Positions 51,066-60,897 of a stretch of DNA of 64,000 nucleotides are shown here, in pieces. Position 1 is the first letter of the stretch; each line of letters begins with the position of its first letter. Made by a program: the position numbers and the translations under genes. Source of the stretch: Hyphomicrobiales bacterium (GTDB lineage: Bacteria > Pseudomonadota > Alphaproteobacteria > Rhizobiales > Rhizobiaceae); the NCBI GenBank assembly GCA_900466475.1, contig UBMI01000021.1:1-64000 (forward strand), written 5' to 3'. The notes under the pieces were generated by a model. The model saw nothing but the letters and a program-made list of their open reading frames with translations. It was not told the DNA's origin and made no database searches.

Positions 51066-51446
51066 GTGGCGAAAGCGGAACTTGGAACCAAGCGCACCGA
51101 TCCGGAAACCGGCAAGAAGTTCTACGATCTGAACCGGGACCCGATCGTTTCTCCTTACACGGGTAAATCTTACCCCCTGTCCTTCTTCGAAGAAACCTCG
51201 GCAGTCGCCGAAGTTCAGGATGAGGACGAGGTTGCCGAGGTCGATACCGAAAACACCGAAGTCGAACTGGTTTCGCTTGAGGACGCCGATGACAATTCCG
51301 GCGGCGACGACATCCCCGATATGGGCGATGACGATGTCGAAATCGAAGGCGATGACGACGATACCTTCCTCGAAGCCGACGAAGATGACGAAGATGACGA
51401 CATGAGCGACATCATCGGCGTCACCGGCGACGAAGACGAAGTCTGA
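51066..51446 (+). CDS. TIGR02300 family protein with acidic tail, GTG start
   Basis: The 126-residue protein begins (V)AKAELGTKRTDPETGKKF, with YDLNRDPIVSPYTGKSYPL next, the conserved TIGR02300 core. Its second half is almost entirely Asp and Glu (DDDDTFLEADEDDEDDD). The GTG at 51066 follows GAGG at 6 bases; the frame is open to a TTG at 51036. The function is unknown. It resembles a small, possibly zinc-ribbon-derived domain that here lacks cysteines. It is divergent from aroA and followed by a terminator and tRNA-Ala. Confidence 0.88.
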   Translation: MAKAELGTKRTDPETGKKFYDLNRDPIVSPYTGKSYPLSFFEETSAVAEVQDEDEVAEVDTENTEVELVSLEDADDNSGGDDIPDMGDDDVEIEGDDDDTFLEADEDDEDDDMSDIIGVTGDEDEV

Positions 51447-51457
51447 TCGAACGAATA

Positions 51458-51496
51458 CCGGCCCGGATGACAAAAATATACCGGGCCGGATTTTTT
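51458..51496 (+). terminator. Rho-independent terminator after the TIGR02300 gene
   Basis: A 9-bp stem, CCGGCCCGG/CCGGGCCGG (51458-51466 and 51481-51489), with a 14-base loop is followed by ATTTTTT. It starts 11 bases after the stop codon. Confidence 0.88.
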
Positions 51497-51594
51497 AGGC
51501 TTGCCATCTGCGAAAACCGCAAGTAAGAAGCCGCCACTCCAGAGGAAACGCCCTCCGGAGTATCCCAGGACCGGCCAGACCGGACCATCTTGAT

Positions 51595-51670
<76 letters not shown>

Positions 51671-51820
51671 AATCTTCCCGGATGCACTTCAACAAGCATT
51701 TTAGGTCAGCATAACTGACATCTGTCAGGATTGTTCAGTTGCCGGTTTGCCAACAGCTGGAAACGGGTTTTCATATCCATCGTTGACGCCGGCCGATTCG
51801 GCGCCTCCCGGACCCGGACC

Positions 51821-52546
51821 ATGACACGAGCAAGACGTCGCCGCATCATCAGAACCCGCAGGACCGCGACCGGACTGGCGCTGGTCGGCTCGATTTCCTT
51901 TCTGGCTGGCATGACGGACGCGACTGGCCTGCTTCTGACCGGCGACTTCGTATCCTTCATGACGGGCAATACGACGCGCGCAGCACTGGCGCTGAGCAGC
52001 GGCGATGTCAGGCATGCTGCAGTGCTTATGTCGGCCATCATCGTCTTCGTGCTCGGCAATGCCGCCGGCATCGTCGTCGCGCACCGGGCCGAACGGCGCA
52101 TTTTCGTCGTGCTCTGCTGTGTCAGCCTCATGCTGACGCTGGCCTCGATGATGACGCTGCAGGATCTGCTGATGGCGCGGTTCTATATGATCGTTCTCGC
52201 AATGGGCATGGTGAATGCGGCGGTCGAGCATATAGAAGGGCTGCCGATCGGCCTGACCTATGTGACCGGTGCGCTGTCGCGCTTCGGTCGCGGCATTGGC
52301 CGCTGGATTATCGGCGACCGGCGCCTCGACTGGGTTATCCAGATCGTGCCGTTGGGCGGCATGGTGCTCGGAGCCATCAGCGGAGCCCTTATGACGCGTC
52401 TTGTGGGCGCGCCGGCGCTTTGGCTGGTGTCCATTTTCGCGATGGCGCTGGCGATTGTGGCTCTGTTTATTCCCCGCCCGCTGCAGCGTCGGTTCAATCA
52501 GAAGATCGCTTCCCAGACGCATCAGGTGCATAGCAGGCGAGCCTGA
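51821..52546 (+). CDS. DUF1275 (YoaK-like) membrane protein
   Basis: This 241-residue integral membrane protein has about six helices. It shows the DUF1275 landmarks SISFLAGMTDATGLLLTGD, FVSFMTGNTTR and GLPIGLTYVTGALSRFGRG, in which the paired TGN/TGA motifs are conserved. The function is unknown. The ATG at 51821 begins with an Arg-rich leader (MTRARRRRIIRTRR). The frame is open further upstream, and no strong ribosome site is visible at either start, so the N-terminus is uncertain. Confidence 0.87.
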   Translation: MTRARRRRIIRTRRTATGLALVGSISFLAGMTDATGLLLTGDFVSFMTGNTTRAALALSSGDVRHAAVLMSAIIVFVLGNAAGIVVAHRAERRIFVVLCCVSLMLTLASMMTLQDLLMARFYMIVLAMGMVNAAVEHIEGLPIGLTYVTGALSRFGRGIGRWIIGDRRLDWVIQIVPLGGMVLGAISGALMTRLVGAPALWLVSIFAMALAIVALFIPRPLQRRFNQKIASQTHQVHSRRA

Positions 52547-52645
52547 GCGTTGCGACGTTGAGCGTGTCGCCGCCCTTCGCTAAAGGTACGGCTTCCTAGG
52601 TCGCCACTTCGTCGGCCATACCTCAGCGCTCTTTCCGCGCCGAGC

Positions 52646-53119
52646 CTATTTCTTGGAGATGGTGACGAATTTCGTACCCCGCACGCGGGTGGTGACGATG
52701 CAAGGATCGCCGCCGGTGCGGTCGCAGAAGCGCGGGTTCATCTTCATGGCGAGCACCATGTTGCCGAAACGCTGGACGAAGTCGTAGCCGTAGATCTGCG
52801 CGGTGGCGATCATGAAGTAGCCGCCTTCAGCCACCTGAAGATAAAAATTATAGGTGCAGCCGTCTTCGTTGCATTGCGGACCCTTCTGGCCGTCGCAGGT
52901 AAGTTGACCCTCGTTGACGACGGCGTCTATCAGCCCGTCATTGTTAATATCCTGACGAATAAGGAAGCCATCACCGAAGGATGCTTCCGTGCATTGCTCC
53001 TGGAAATGCTTCTTTTCGTAGATCTCCGGGTCGGAGATCAGCGATTGCTGTGCGACGGCTGCGACTGGCATCACCAGCAGCAAAATGACGTTCAGGAGTA
53101 CGGGCAGCAGCGTCTTCAC
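52646..53119 (-). CDS. Small exported protein with EF-hand-like DxNxDG segment, GTG start
   Basis: The 157-residue product has a signal peptide (VKTLLPVLLNVILLLVMPV then AAVAQQ). A mature domain with six cysteines follows, suggesting disulphides. A single calcium-loop-like segment reads RQDINNDGLIDAVV. The GTG at 53119 follows AGAGGAAA at 7 bases; an upstream start at 53194 would destroy the signal peptide. No family is recognised. It is divergent from a TRIC-like channel gene. Confidence 0.78.
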   Translation of the reverse strand: MKTLLPVLLNVILLLVMPVAAVAQQSLISDPEIYEKKHFQEQCTEASFGDGFLIRQDINNDGLIDAVVNEGQLTCDGQKGPQCNEDGCTYNFYLQVAEGGYFMIATAQIYGYDFVQRFGNMVLAMKMNPRFCDRTGGDPCIVTTRVRGTKFVTISKK

Positions 53120-53233
53120 GGCTTTCCTCTTATGGATAAAGGCTTCTCTGGCCTTCCATTCTCCATGCGCCGCCTTGCGCCGCCCTTGCCGCAATGATTC
53201 AGTGTGCCCCGTTCTGCCGGTCTGGAGGCCTCG

Positions 53234-53869
53234 ATGTCATTGCTCGTCTATCTCGATTATGCCGGCATCGCCCTGTTTGCCGCGACGGGCGCGCTCGCCG
53301 CCTCGCGAAAGCAGCTGGACCTGATCGGCTTCCTGTTCTTTGCGATCGTGACGGGAACAGGCGGTGGCACTGTGCGCGATATCATTCTCGGCCGCGTACC
53401 GGTCTTCTGGGTGTTGAATCCATTCTACATCGTCATCTGCTGTATTGTGGGAGTCGTCGTCTTCTTTACCGCCCATCTGCTGGAATCGCGCTATCGCCTG
53501 CTGATCTGGCTTGATGCGGTCGGTCTTGCCGCCTATTGCGTGCTTGGCGCCGCCAAGGGACTAGCCGCTACCGGTTCGCCGACGATTGCCATCGTCACCG
53601 GCGCGCTGACAGCGACCTTCGGCGGCATTCTGCGCGATCTTCTGGCAAACGAGCCTTCGGTGCTGTTGCGGCCCGAAATCTACGTGACGGCGGCGCTGGT
53701 CGGATCGGGCGTCTTTACCGGCGTCAATGCGCTTGGCGCCGAACTCTATGTCGCATCGGCCTGCGGTGTCGCGGCGGCCTTCGCAGTGCGCGCTGGAGCT
53801 TTGTGGTTCGGCTGGACATTCCCGACCTACAAACACATGCCGGGCCGGCATCCTGACGATGTGATGTAA
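53234..53869 (+). CDS. TRIC-family trimeric cation channel (UPF0126/YicG-like)
   Basis: This 211-residue, seven-helix protein has two inverted repeats marked by GTGGGTVRDIILGR (about 50-63) and ATFGGILRDLLANE (about 135-148), the Gly-Gly-x-x-RD signature of bacterial TRIC channels. These conduct monovalent cations. The ATG at 53234 follows TCTGGAGG. It is convergent with irr with only 2 bases between the stop codons, so no terminator fits between them. Confidence 0.93.
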   Translation: MSLLVYLDYAGIALFAATGALAASRKQLDLIGFLFFAIVTGTGGGTVRDIILGRVPVFWVLNPFYIVICCIVGVVVFFTAHLLESRYRLLIWLDAVGLAAYCVLGAAKGLAATGSPTIAIVTGALTATFGGILRDLLANEPSVLLRPEIYVTAALVGSGVFTGVNALGAELYVASACGVAAAFAVRAGALWFGWTFPTYKHMPGRHPDDVM

Positions 53870-53871
53870 GA

Positions 53872-54291
53872 TCAGCCTTGCTTCTGGCGCAGGCGGATCA
53901 CCACGTCGACATGGGAAATTTCCATGCCTTCGGGTGGCTGCGGCAGATTGTCGATGGTCAGATTGCTGATCGGAATATCGAGCACCTCGTTTTCGCCTTC
54001 GACAAAAAAGTGATGGTGGTCGGAGACATTGGTGTCGAAATAGGTCTTGGCGCTCTCGACGGCGAGAACGCGGATCATGCCGGCTTCGGTGAACTGGTGC
54101 AGCGTATTGTAGACGGTCGCAAGCGACACCGGCACACCTGCGGCAACCGCCTCCTCGTGCAGTTCCTCGACGGTCAAATGCCGGTCGCCCTTGGCAAACA
54201 GGAGATCGCCAAGCGCAACGCGCTGGCGGGTGGGACGCAGGCCTGCGCTGCGCAGCCTGACCTCAATGGCGATCGGGGTCTGACCCGTCAT
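53872..54291 (-). CDS. irr: Iron-response regulator Irr (Fur family)
   Basis: The 139-residue Fur-family regulator has LRPTRQRVALGDLLF at the start of the winged helix, VSLATVYNTLHQFTEAGMI as recognition helix and TYFDTNVSDHHHFF with the His cluster used for metal or haem sensing. The N-terminus lacks the Cys-Pro haem regulatory motif of Bradyrhizobium Irr, as in other Rhizobium. Irr represses iron-consuming genes under iron limitation. The ATG at 54291 has GGAG about 11 bases upstream. It is divergent from fabA, the usual rhizobial layout. Confidence 0.92.
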   Translation of the reverse strand: MTGQTPIAIEVRLRSAGLRPTRQRVALGDLLFAKGDRHLTVEELHEEAVAAGVPVSLATVYNTLHQFTEAGMIRVLAVESAKTYFDTNVSDHHHFFVEGENEVLDIPISNLTIDNLPQPPEGMEISHVDVVIRLRQKQG

Positions 54292-54593
54292 TAACACCAA
54301 CTCCGGTTATTCTGGCGAAAAGCAATCATGTTTGTTCAAGCGATATAACTTTTGCGCAAAAGCCTTTCAATAGTTCAATGGGGACAAGAGCCTTCGAAAG
54401 GCCGCAAAAACGGGCTTTTGACGCAAATAGCTCTGGTCGCGGCCTTGGCCTTCCTGTATGCGACCACCAAATAGTGGCTTGTGCCCGGTCCAGGACCAAA
54501 AAATGAAGCTGCCATGCTTGCGCTTCATTTTCTGAGGAACTTGGACTAAAGACACACATCCATCGCCAAGAACGCGGGGGGAAACAGAGATTT
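54292..54593. other. Divergent irr-fabA promoter region
   Basis: This 302-base gap should hold promoters for irr (minus) and fabA-fabB-fabI (plus). Reading frames crossing it on the minus strand (54326-54559) show no family likeness or ribosome site and were not accepted. No convincing consensus promoter or ICE box could be picked out by eye. Confidence 0.5.
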
Positions 54594-55109
54594 ATGACGA
54601 CCAGACAGTCCAGCTACTCCTACGAAGAACTTATCGCCTGCGCACATGGTGAACTGTTCGGGCCTGGCAATGCGCAGCTGCCGTTGCCACCCATGCTCAT
54701 GGTTCATCGCATCACGGACATTTCCGAGACCGGCGGCGCCTTCGACAAGGGCTATCTACGGGCCGAATACGATGTTCGTCCCGACGACTGGTATTTCCCC
54801 TGCCATTTCGAAGGCAACCCCATCATGCCGGGCTGCCTCGGCCTTGACGGCATGTGGCAGTTGACCGGCTTCTATCTGGGTTGGCTCGGTGAACAGGGCC
54901 GCGGCATGGCGCTGTCGACCGGCGAAGTGAAGTTCAAGGGCATGGTTCGCCCGCACACGAAGCTGATTGAATACGGCATCGACTTCAAGCGCGTCATGCG
55001 TGGCCGTCTGGTGCTCGGCACCGCTGACGGCTGGCTGAAGGCGGACGGCGAAACCATTTATCAGGCGACCGATCTTCGCGTCGGTCTCTCGAAAGATAAG
55101 ACGGCCTGA
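54594..55109 (+). CDS. fabA: 3-hydroxydecanoyl-ACP dehydratase/isomerase
   Basis: The 171-residue enzyme has the FabA active site in [18 protein letters not shown], with His71 and Asp85, and the HotDog helix [11 protein letters not shown]. It dehydrates 3-hydroxydecanoyl-ACP and isomerises trans-2 to cis-3-decenoyl-ACP, the branch to unsaturated fatty acids. It is followed by fabB and fabI as an operon. Confidence 0.97.
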   Translation: MTTRQSSYSYEELIACAHGELFGPGNAQLPLPPMLMVHRITDISETGGAFDKGYLRAEYDVRPDDWYFPCHFEGNPIMPGCLGLDGMWQLTGFYLGWLGEQGRGMALSTGEVKFKGMVRPHTKLIEYGIDFKRVMRGRLVLGTADGWLKADGETIYQATDLRVGLSKDKTA

Positions 55110-55155
55110 AAACCGCATTTCGAGCGGCTCACGAAAACAACAAGGGTTTGATCAG

Positions 55156-56391
55156 ATGAGACGGGTAGTTGTCACGGGTCTAGGTGTCGTGTCTTCGATC
55201 GGAAACGACGCGGCCGAAGTCACCGAATCCCTGCGCCAGGCAAAGTCCGGTATTTCCTTCTCCAGCGATTTCGCTGAACACGGCTTCAAGTGCCAGGTCT
55301 GGGGCAGCCCCAAGCTCGGCGCAGACAAGCTCGCCGAACTGGTGGATCGCCGCGCGATGCGCTTCCTTTCGCAGGGGGGCGCCTGGAACCACGTCGCCAT
55401 GAAGCAGGCGATCGCCGATTCCGGCCTCGAAGACAAGGAATACAGCGAGAACGAACGCGTCGGCATCATCATGGGCTCGGGTGGCCCGTCCACGCGCACG
55501 CTCATCGAAGCCGCCGAGATCACCGTCAAGAACAACAGCCCGAAGCGCATCGGCCCCTTCGCCGTGCCCAAGGCTATGTCGTCTACCGCATCGGCAACGC
55601 TCGCCACCTGGTTCAAGATCCACGGTGTCAACTATTCGATCTCGTCTGCCTGCTCCACATCCGCGCACTGCATCGGCAATGCCGTGGAAATGATCCAGTG
55701 GGGCAAGCAGGACATGATGTTTGCCGGCGGCCACGAAGACCTCGACTGGACCATGTCGAACCTCTTCGACGCCATGGGCGCGATGTCCTCCAAGTATAAC
55801 GATACGCCCGATACCGCTTCCCGCGCCTACGACGTCAGCCGTGACGGCTTCGTCATCGCCGGCGGTGCTGGTGTGTTGGTCCTCGAGGAACTGGAACATG
55901 CCAAGGCGCGCGGCGCCAAGATCTATGCCGAAATCATCGGCTACGGGGCAACCTCCGATGGCTATGACATGGTCGCCCCCTCGGGCGAGGGTGCTATTCG
56001 CTGCATGCGCCAGGCGCTGGCGACCGTGAAGGGCGATGTCGACTACATCAACACGCATGGCACGTCGACACCGGTTGGCGACAGCAAGGAAATCGGCGCC
56101 ATCCGCGAAGTCTTCGGCGAAAAGATGCCGCATATCCAGTCCACCAAGTCTTTGACGGGCCATTCGCTCGGCGCCGCCGGCGTGCAGGAATCGATCTATT
56201 CCCTGCTGATGATGCAGGAAGGCTTCATTGGCGAAAGCGCGCATATCAAGGAACTCGATCCCGAATTCGAAGGCGTGCCGATCGTCCGCAAGCGTATCGA
56301 CAATGCCAAGATCGACATTGCTCTCTCCAATTCCTTCGGCTTCGGCGGTACCAACGCCACGCTCGTATTCCAGCGCTATAACGGACAATAA
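55156..56391 (+). CDS. fabB: Beta-ketoacyl-ACP synthase I
   Basis: This 411-residue KAS enzyme has the catalytic triad Cys166 ([11 protein letters not shown]), His301 ([11 protein letters not shown]) and His336 ([12 protein letters not shown]), and the [10 protein letters not shown] loop at the end. It elongates the cis-3-decenoyl-ACP made by FabA and is required for unsaturated fatty acids. It starts 46 bases after fabA and ends 1 base before fabI. Confidence 0.97.
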   Translation: MRRVVVTGLGVVSSIGNDAAEVTESLRQAKSGISFSSDFAEHGFKCQVWGSPKLGADKLAELVDRRAMRFLSQGGAWNHVAMKQAIADSGLEDKEYSENERVGIIMGSGGPSTRTLIEAAEITVKNNSPKRIGPFAVPKAMSSTASATLATWFKIHGVNYSISSACSTSAHCIGNAVEMIQWGKQDMMFAGGHEDLDWTMSNLFDAMGAMSSKYNDTPDTASRAYDVSRDGFVIAGGAGVLVLEELEHAKARGAKIYAEIIGYGATSDGYDMVAPSGEGAIRCMRQALATVKGDVDYINTHGTSTPVGDSKEIGAIREVFGEKMPHIQSTKSLTGHSLGAAGVQESIYSLLMMQEGFIGESAHIKELDPEFEGVPIVRKRIDNAKIDIALSNSFGFGGTNATLVFQRYNGQ

Positions 56392-56392
56392 C

Positions 56393-57199
56393 ATGACGGG
56401 AATCATGCAGGGTAAGCGCGGCCTCATCATGGGCGTCGCAAACAACCATTCGATCGCCTGGGGGATTTCGAAGGCGCTCGCTGCACAGGGCGCAGAGCTG
56501 GCTTTCACCTTCCAGGGCGATGCACTCGGCAAGCGCGTCAAGCCGCTGGCGGCAGAAGTCGGCTCCGACTTCCTGCTCCCCTGCGATGTCGAGGATATCG
56601 CTTCGGTCGATACGGTCATCGACGCGATCAAGGAGCGCTGGGGCAAGCTCGATTTCGTCGTCCATGCCATCGGCTTTTCGGACAAGAACGAGTTGAAGGG
56701 CCTTTACGCCGATACGACGCGTGAAAACTTCAGCCGCACCATGGTTATCTCCTGTTTCTCCTTCACGGAAATTGCCAAGCGCTGTGCATCACTGATGGAA
56801 GACGGCGGCACCATGCTGACGCTGACCTATAACGGCTCCACGCGCGTCATCCCGAACTACAATGTCATGGGTGTCGCGAAGGCCGCTCTGGAAGCTTCCG
56901 TGCGCTATCTGGCGGCCGACTACGGCCCGCGCGGCATTCGCGTCAACGCGATCTCGGCTGGCCCGATCCGCACGCTTGCCGGCGCGGGTATTTCGGATGC
57001 CCGCGCGATCCTCTCGTGGAACCAGCGAAATGCGCCGCTGCGCAAGACCGTGACGATCGACCAGGTCGGCAGCTCCGCGCTCTACCTGCTGTCGGATCTT
57101 TCAACCGGCGTGACCGGCGAAATCCACTTCGTCGATGCCGGCTTTAACGTTACGTCGATGCCGGCGCTGGAAACGTTGCGCAACGCAGACGTCGAATAA
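56393..57199 (+). CDS. fabI: Enoyl-ACP reductase (NADH), FabI type
   Basis: This 268-residue short-chain reductase has the FabI N-terminus GKRGLIMGVANNHSIAWGIS, the variant catalytic YNVMGVAKAALE (Tyr-x6-Lys spacing) and AISAGPIRTLAGAGI. It reduces enoyl-ACP in the last elongation step. The ATG at 56393 lies 1 base after the fabB stop; an inner ATG at 56405 is possible. It is the terminal gene of the fab operon. Confidence 0.96.
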   Translation: MTGIMQGKRGLIMGVANNHSIAWGISKALAAQGAELAFTFQGDALGKRVKPLAAEVGSDFLLPCDVEDIASVDTVIDAIKERWGKLDFVVHAIGFSDKNELKGLYADTTRENFSRTMVISCFSFTEIAKRCASLMEDGGTMLTLTYNGSTRVIPNYNVMGVAKAALEASVRYLAADYGPRGIRVNAISAGPIRTLAGAGISDARAILSWNQRNAPLRKTVTIDQVGSSALYLLSDLSTGVTGEIHFVDAGFNVTSMPALETLRNADVE

Positions 57200-57219
57200 G
57201 CGACGAACACTTCAAAAGA

Positions 57220-57245
57220 AAAGGCGGCCAATGGCCGCCTTTTTT
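57220..57245 (+). terminator. Rho-independent terminator of the fab operon
   Basis: AAAGGCGGCC/GGCCGCCTTT with an AAT loop runs into a TTTTTTATT tract. It starts about 20 bases after the fabI stop. The minus-strand gene ends 26 bases further on. Confidence 0.93.
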
Positions 57246-57270
57246 ATTGCCCGTTGATTTTATTGTTCGC

Positions 57271-58287
57271 CTATTTCCGGGCCCACAGCACCTTGAAGCG
57301 AGCGTTGCGGCAGGTTTCGCCGCTATCCTTGAAGTGCTCCGCCAGAACCGGCTCATAGGGCAGGCCGCGATTGGCGACCAGCATCAGCCGACCGCCGCCG
57401 CGTAGCGAAGAGGCTGCGGTCTTGATCATCGCCTGGCCGAGCGAAGGTTCGGCAGCGTGGCCCTCATGGAAGGGCGGGTTCATGATGACGAGATCGTACT
57501 TGTCGCGCACCTGCTCGCCCGCCAAATCGTGCCAGAAGAAGCGCACAGGCGCGTCCGGGCAGTTCTCCGCCAGATTGGCCTTCGCAGCCTCCAGAGCCTC
57601 GTAGTTGGCCTCGTAGAGATCAAGGCGGGCAAGGTTGGGGGATTTCTCTGCCAGTTCGACGGAGAGGTAGCCCCAGCCGGCGCCGAAATCGGCCACGTCA
57701 CCGGTGAAATCGGTCGGAAGGCGCGAGGCGAGGAGCTGTGAACCGGCGTCGAGCCTGTCATGCGAGAACATGCCGGGCGAGGCGATGAAGCGGCCTTCGA
57801 CCCGCATCGGCGACTTGCCGAACTTCGAAACGATCTCGCTGACATCGGCCGGCCGGCCGAACCAGAAGGCGACGCCATGATATTTCGGCATGTGTTCGAT
57901 ATCGAGGCCGAAGCCTTCCATCCGCTTGCGCAGCGGCTGGATGCCGTCTTCCTTGCCGCCGGCAATGACGATCAGGCCGCCGGCCTTCACACGCGAAAGG
58001 GCAGCGGCGATATTGGCCTCGTTCTCGCCCTTGTGCTTGGTGCAGAGCACCAGGCCCGCATCGTAGCCCTCACCTTCGATCTCTGGCTTTGCCTCGATGC
58101 GCTGGGCCAAGAGCTGCCTGTAGAGCGGCTTGAAGCCCTGTACGGCATCCAGAGCGGCGGCAAAGCCCTCAGGAAGTGCAAAGCCCGCCTCGGCGCCGAG
58201 GAAGAGCACACGCTGGCCTTCGCCTGGTGGCGTGACGGTTTCACTGGCAAAGGGATGGAAGAGGGTCTTCAGCGTCTCGCGGCTCAT
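57271..58287 (-). CDS. Class I SAM-dependent methyltransferase, RsmC-like (16S rRNA m2G1207 type)
   Basis: The 338-residue protein has a degenerate N-terminal methyltransferase-like half (VLFLGAEAGFALPEGF) and an active C-terminal half. That half has the SAM motif VADFGAGWGYLSVELAE, the acidic LYEANYEALE and the catalytic IMNPPFHEG (NPPF). This tandem arrangement is typical of RsmC/RlmG rRNA guanine-N2 methyltransferases. The target base is not decidable by eye. Confidence 0.87.
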   Translation of the reverse strand: MSRETLKTLFHPFASETVTPPGEGQRVLFLGAEAGFALPEGFAAALDAVQGFKPLYRQLLAQRIEAKPEIEGEGYDAGLVLCTKHKGENEANIAAALSRVKAGGLIVIAGGKEDGIQPLRKRMEGFGLDIEHMPKYHGVAFWFGRPADVSEIVSKFGKSPMRVEGRFIASPGMFSHDRLDAGSQLLASRLPTDFTGDVADFGAGWGYLSVELAEKSPNLARLDLYEANYEALEAAKANLAENCPDAPVRFFWHDLAGEQVRDKYDLVIMNPPFHEGHAAEPSLGQAMIKTAASSLRGGGRLMLVANRGLPYEPVLAEHFKDSGETCRNARFKVLWARK

Positions 58288-58303
58288 GGTCTGGTCCCGT
58301 CAT

Positions 58304-58347
58304 CTGGAGCAATTCCAGGGAAAATGCACAGTCGTTCGTAACTGTGC
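58304..58347. repeat. GGAGCAATTCCAG intergenic repeat, copy 2, with adjoining hairpin
   Basis: CTGGAGCAATTCCAG (58304-58318) has 5-bp inverted arms and shares 13 bases with 46142-46154. It is followed by GCACAGT/ACTGTGC with an 8-base loop (58326-58347). It lies between pnp and the methyltransferase gene. Confidence 0.45.
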
Positions 58348-58360
58348 GAAGGTCGAATAC

Positions 58361-58389
58361 AAAAAGGGCGCGGAAACAATTCCGCGCCC
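58361..58389 (-). terminator. Rho-independent terminator of pnp
   Basis: On the minus strand a 10-bp stem, GGGCGCGGAA/TTCCGCGCCC (plus-strand letters; 58366-58375 and 58380-58389), with a 4-base loop is followed by TTTTTGTATTC. It lies 24 bases after the pnp stop. Confidence 0.93.
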
Positions 58390-58413
58390 GGATATCAGCG
58401 TGGAAGACGCAGC

Positions 58414-60564
58414 TTATTCGGCTGCTTCGTCCTTCTTCTTGTCGCCCTTTTCGGCCGCCGGGATTTCCTGGCCGGTGGCCTGGTCGACAACCTTCATGGA
58501 GAGGCGAACTTTGCCGCGCTCGTCGAACCCGAGCAGCTTGACCCAGACCTTGTCGCCTTCCTTGACGACGTCCTGGGTCTTCGCGACACGCTCGGAAGCA
58601 AGCTGCGAGATATGGACGAGGCCGTCACGGGCGCCGAAGAAGTTGACGAAGGCGCCAAAGTCGGCGGTCTTGACAACAGTGCCTTCGTAGATCTGGCCAA
58701 TTTCCGGCTCGGCGACGATCGAGTGGATCCACTTGCGGGCCGCTTCGATTTCCTTGCCCGAGGAGGAGGCGATCTTGACGGTGCCGTCGTCCTCGATGTT
58801 GATCTTGGCGCCGGTCTTTTCGACGATTTCGCGGATGACCTTGCCGCCGGAGCCGATGACTTCGCGGATCTTGTCGACCGGAATGTTCATGACTTCGATG
58901 CGCGGAGCGAATTCGCCGAGCTGGCCACGGCTTTCGGTGATGGCCTTCGCCATTTCGCCGAGAATGTGGGCGCGACCACCCTGGGCCTGGCCGAGAGCGA
59001 CCTTCATGATCTCTTCGGTAATACCGGCGATCTTGATGTCCATCTGCAGCGAGGTAATGCCGTCGGCAGTACCTGCCACCTTGAAGTCCATGTCGCCGAG
59101 ATGATCTTCGTCACCGAGAATGTCGGAGAGGACGGCGAAGCGATCGCCTTCAAGGATCAGGCCCATGGCGATACCGGCAACCGGCTTGGCAAGCGGTACA
59201 CCAGCATCCATCAGAGCGAGCGAGGTGCCGCAGACAGTGGCCATCGAGGACGAGCCGTTGGACTCGGTGATCTCAGAGACGACGCGCAGCGTGTAGGGGA
59301 ACTGTTCGGCGGAAGGCAGCATCGGACGAATTGCGCGCCATGCGAGCTTGCCATGACCGATTTCACGACGGCCCGGGGAGCCCATACGGCCGGTTTCGCC
59401 AACCGAGTAGGGAGGGAAGTTGTAATGGAGCAGGAAGCGCTCCTTGTACATGCCCGTCAGGGAATCGACATACTGTTCGTCTTCGCCGGTGCCGAGGGTG
59501 GCAACCACGATCGCCTGAGTTTCACCGCGGGTGAAGAGCGCCGAACCATGCGTGCGCGGCAGGAGGCCGACTTCCGATACGATCGGACGAACGGTTTCGA
59601 GGTCGCGACCGTCGATGCGGCTCTTGGTGTCGAGAATGTTCCAGCGGACGATCTTGGCCTGAAGATGCTTGAAGATCGCGCCGACTTCTTCGGCCGTGTA
59701 GCGGGCTTCGCCCTCTTCCGGGAGGAAGTGTGCCTTCACCTTCGCCTTGACGGCGTCGACGGCGGCGTAACGGTCGGCCTTCTGGGTGATCTTGTAGGCT
59801 TCGCGAAGTTCACCTTCGGCAAGGCCGAGCATTTCGGTTTCGAGAGCGGAATAGTCTTCCGGCTGGAAGTCACGCGGTTCCTTGGCGGCAACTTCGGCGA
59901 GCTTGATGATCGCGTCGAGAACCGGCTGGAAACCCTTGTGGCCGAACATGACGGCGCCGAGCATGACGTCTTCCGGAAGCTCCTTGGCTTCGGATTCGAC
60001 CATCAGGACGGCATCGTAGGTGCCGGCAACGACGAGGTCGAGGCTCGATTCATCCATCTCGTCGAGATGCGGGTTGAGAACGTATTCGCCATTGATGTAG
60101 CCGACGCGTGCGGCGCCGACCGGACCCATGAAGGGAACACCCGACAGTGTCAGGGCAGCCGAGGTCGCGACCATGGACAGGATATCGGGATTGTTTTCGA
60201 GGTCGTGCTGGATGACGGTAACGACGACCTGCGTGTCGTTCTTGTAGCCTTCCGGGAAGAGCGGGCGGATCGGGCGGTCGATCAGGCGGGAAACGAGGGT
60301 TTCGTTTTCGCTCGGGCGACCTTCGCGCTTGAAATAACCGCCGGGGATCTTGCCGGCTGCGTAGGTCTTTTCCTGATAGTTGACCGTCAGCGGGAAGAAG
60401 TCCTGGCCGGGCTTCGGAGCCTTGGCGGAAACGACGGTGGCGAGGACGACGGTTTCGCCATAGGTGGCGAGAACGGCGCCGTCAGCCTGACGGGCGATCT
60501 TGCCGGTCTCGAGCTTGAGCGGGCGGCCTGCCCACTCGATTTCTACTTTATGTGTATCGAACAT
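58414..60564 (-). CDS. pnp: Polyribonucleotide nucleotidyltransferase (PNPase)
   Basis: This 716-residue phosphorolytic 3'-5' exoribonuclease has two RNase PH domains (about 1-220 and 310-540, the second with [14 protein letters not shown] and AGIAMGLI). A helical linker, a KH domain ([20 protein letters not shown]) and an S1 domain ([20 protein letters not shown], split from DGLVHISQ) follow. The tail is Lys/Glu-rich. It degrades mRNA together with RNase E. It follows rpsO by 333 bases, the classical neighbourhood. Confidence 0.97.
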   Translation of the reverse strand: MFDTHKVEIEWAGRPLKLETGKIARQADGAVLATYGETVVLATVVSAKAPKPGQDFFPLTVNYQEKTYAAGKIPGGYFKREGRPSENETLVSRLIDRPIRPLFPEGYKNDTQVVVTVIQHDLENNPDILSMVATSAALTLSGVPFMGPVGAARVGYINGEYVLNPHLDEMDESSLDLVVAGTYDAVLMVESEAKELPEDVMLGAVMFGHKGFQPVLDAIIKLAEVAAKEPRDFQPEDYSALETEMLGLAEGELREAYKITQKADRYAAVDAVKAKVKAHFLPEEGEARYTAEEVGAIFKHLQAKIVRWNILDTKSRIDGRDLETVRPIVSEVGLLPRTHGSALFTRGETQAIVVATLGTGEDEQYVDSLTGMYKERFLLHYNFPPYSVGETGRMGSPGRREIGHGKLAWRAIRPMLPSAEQFPYTLRVVSEITESNGSSSMATVCGTSLALMDAGVPLAKPVAGIAMGLILEGDRFAVLSDILGDEDHLGDMDFKVAGTADGITSLQMDIKIAGITEEIMKVALGQAQGGRAHILGEMAKAITESRGQLGEFAPRIEVMNIPVDKIREVIGSGGKVIREIVEKTGAKINIEDDGTVKIASSSGKEIEAARKWIHSIVAEPEIGQIYEGTVVKTADFGAFVNFFGARDGLVHISQLASERVAKTQDVVKEGDKVWVKLLGFDERGKVRLSMKVVDQATGQEIPAAEKGDKKKDEAAE

Positions 60565-60851
60565 GTCTTGTCCTTCAATGCAGCCAGCGCGCCTTCTCCG
60601 TCAGGAGCAGCGCAGGGTCGACCGCAATCAGTGTGACGTATCACGGGCAAGACAACGGGAAGCTTCGAGCGGACGATTTCCCTTGGGAAATCGGGCCAAA
60701 GCTCTTGCGAAACTCTGGCCGAAAGCATCCGGCAATCCTGCCCCATGACAGGTCAACGGTTGGTCTGGCAGAACCGGCCCATCCGGGCCTGCCGTCTTTC
60801 CAGTCACGCAGATAACGCGCACCTGGAAAATGTCACCGGGAGAGGTACTCC
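60565..60851. other. pnp leader and promoter region between rpsO and pnp
   Basis: Together with the rpsO terminator this gap is 333 bases. No coding frame is credible. Short GC-rich inverted repeats occur, such as GGCAGGCCCGGATGGGCC on the minus strand, in the place where enteric pnp carries its RNase III-cleaved leader hairpin, but no clear long stem is seen. Confidence 0.4.
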
Positions 60852-60891
60852 CGAAAAAACATTCGGCGGGCGAAGTGCTTCGCCCGCCGAA
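60852..60891 (-). terminator. Rho-independent terminator of rpsO
   Basis: A 14-bp perfect stem, TTCGGCGGGCGAAG/CTTCGCCCGCCGAA (60862-60875 and 60878-60891), has only 2 unpaired loop bases. On the minus strand it is followed by TGTTTTTTCGG. It starts 6 bases after the rpsO stop. Upstream processing or partial read-through into pnp is usual in this operon. Confidence 0.9.
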
Positions 60892-60897
60892 AAATCA

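Noticed and set aside
54326-54559. Short minus-strand frame in the irr-fabA gap
   Set aside because: It has no ribosome site, no family likeness, and covers the expected promoters.
58612-60636. 674-codon open frame on the plus strand opposite pnp
   Set aside because: It is the antisense shadow of a strongly conserved PNPase gene in GC-rich DNA. It has no ribosome site and no recognisable domain.
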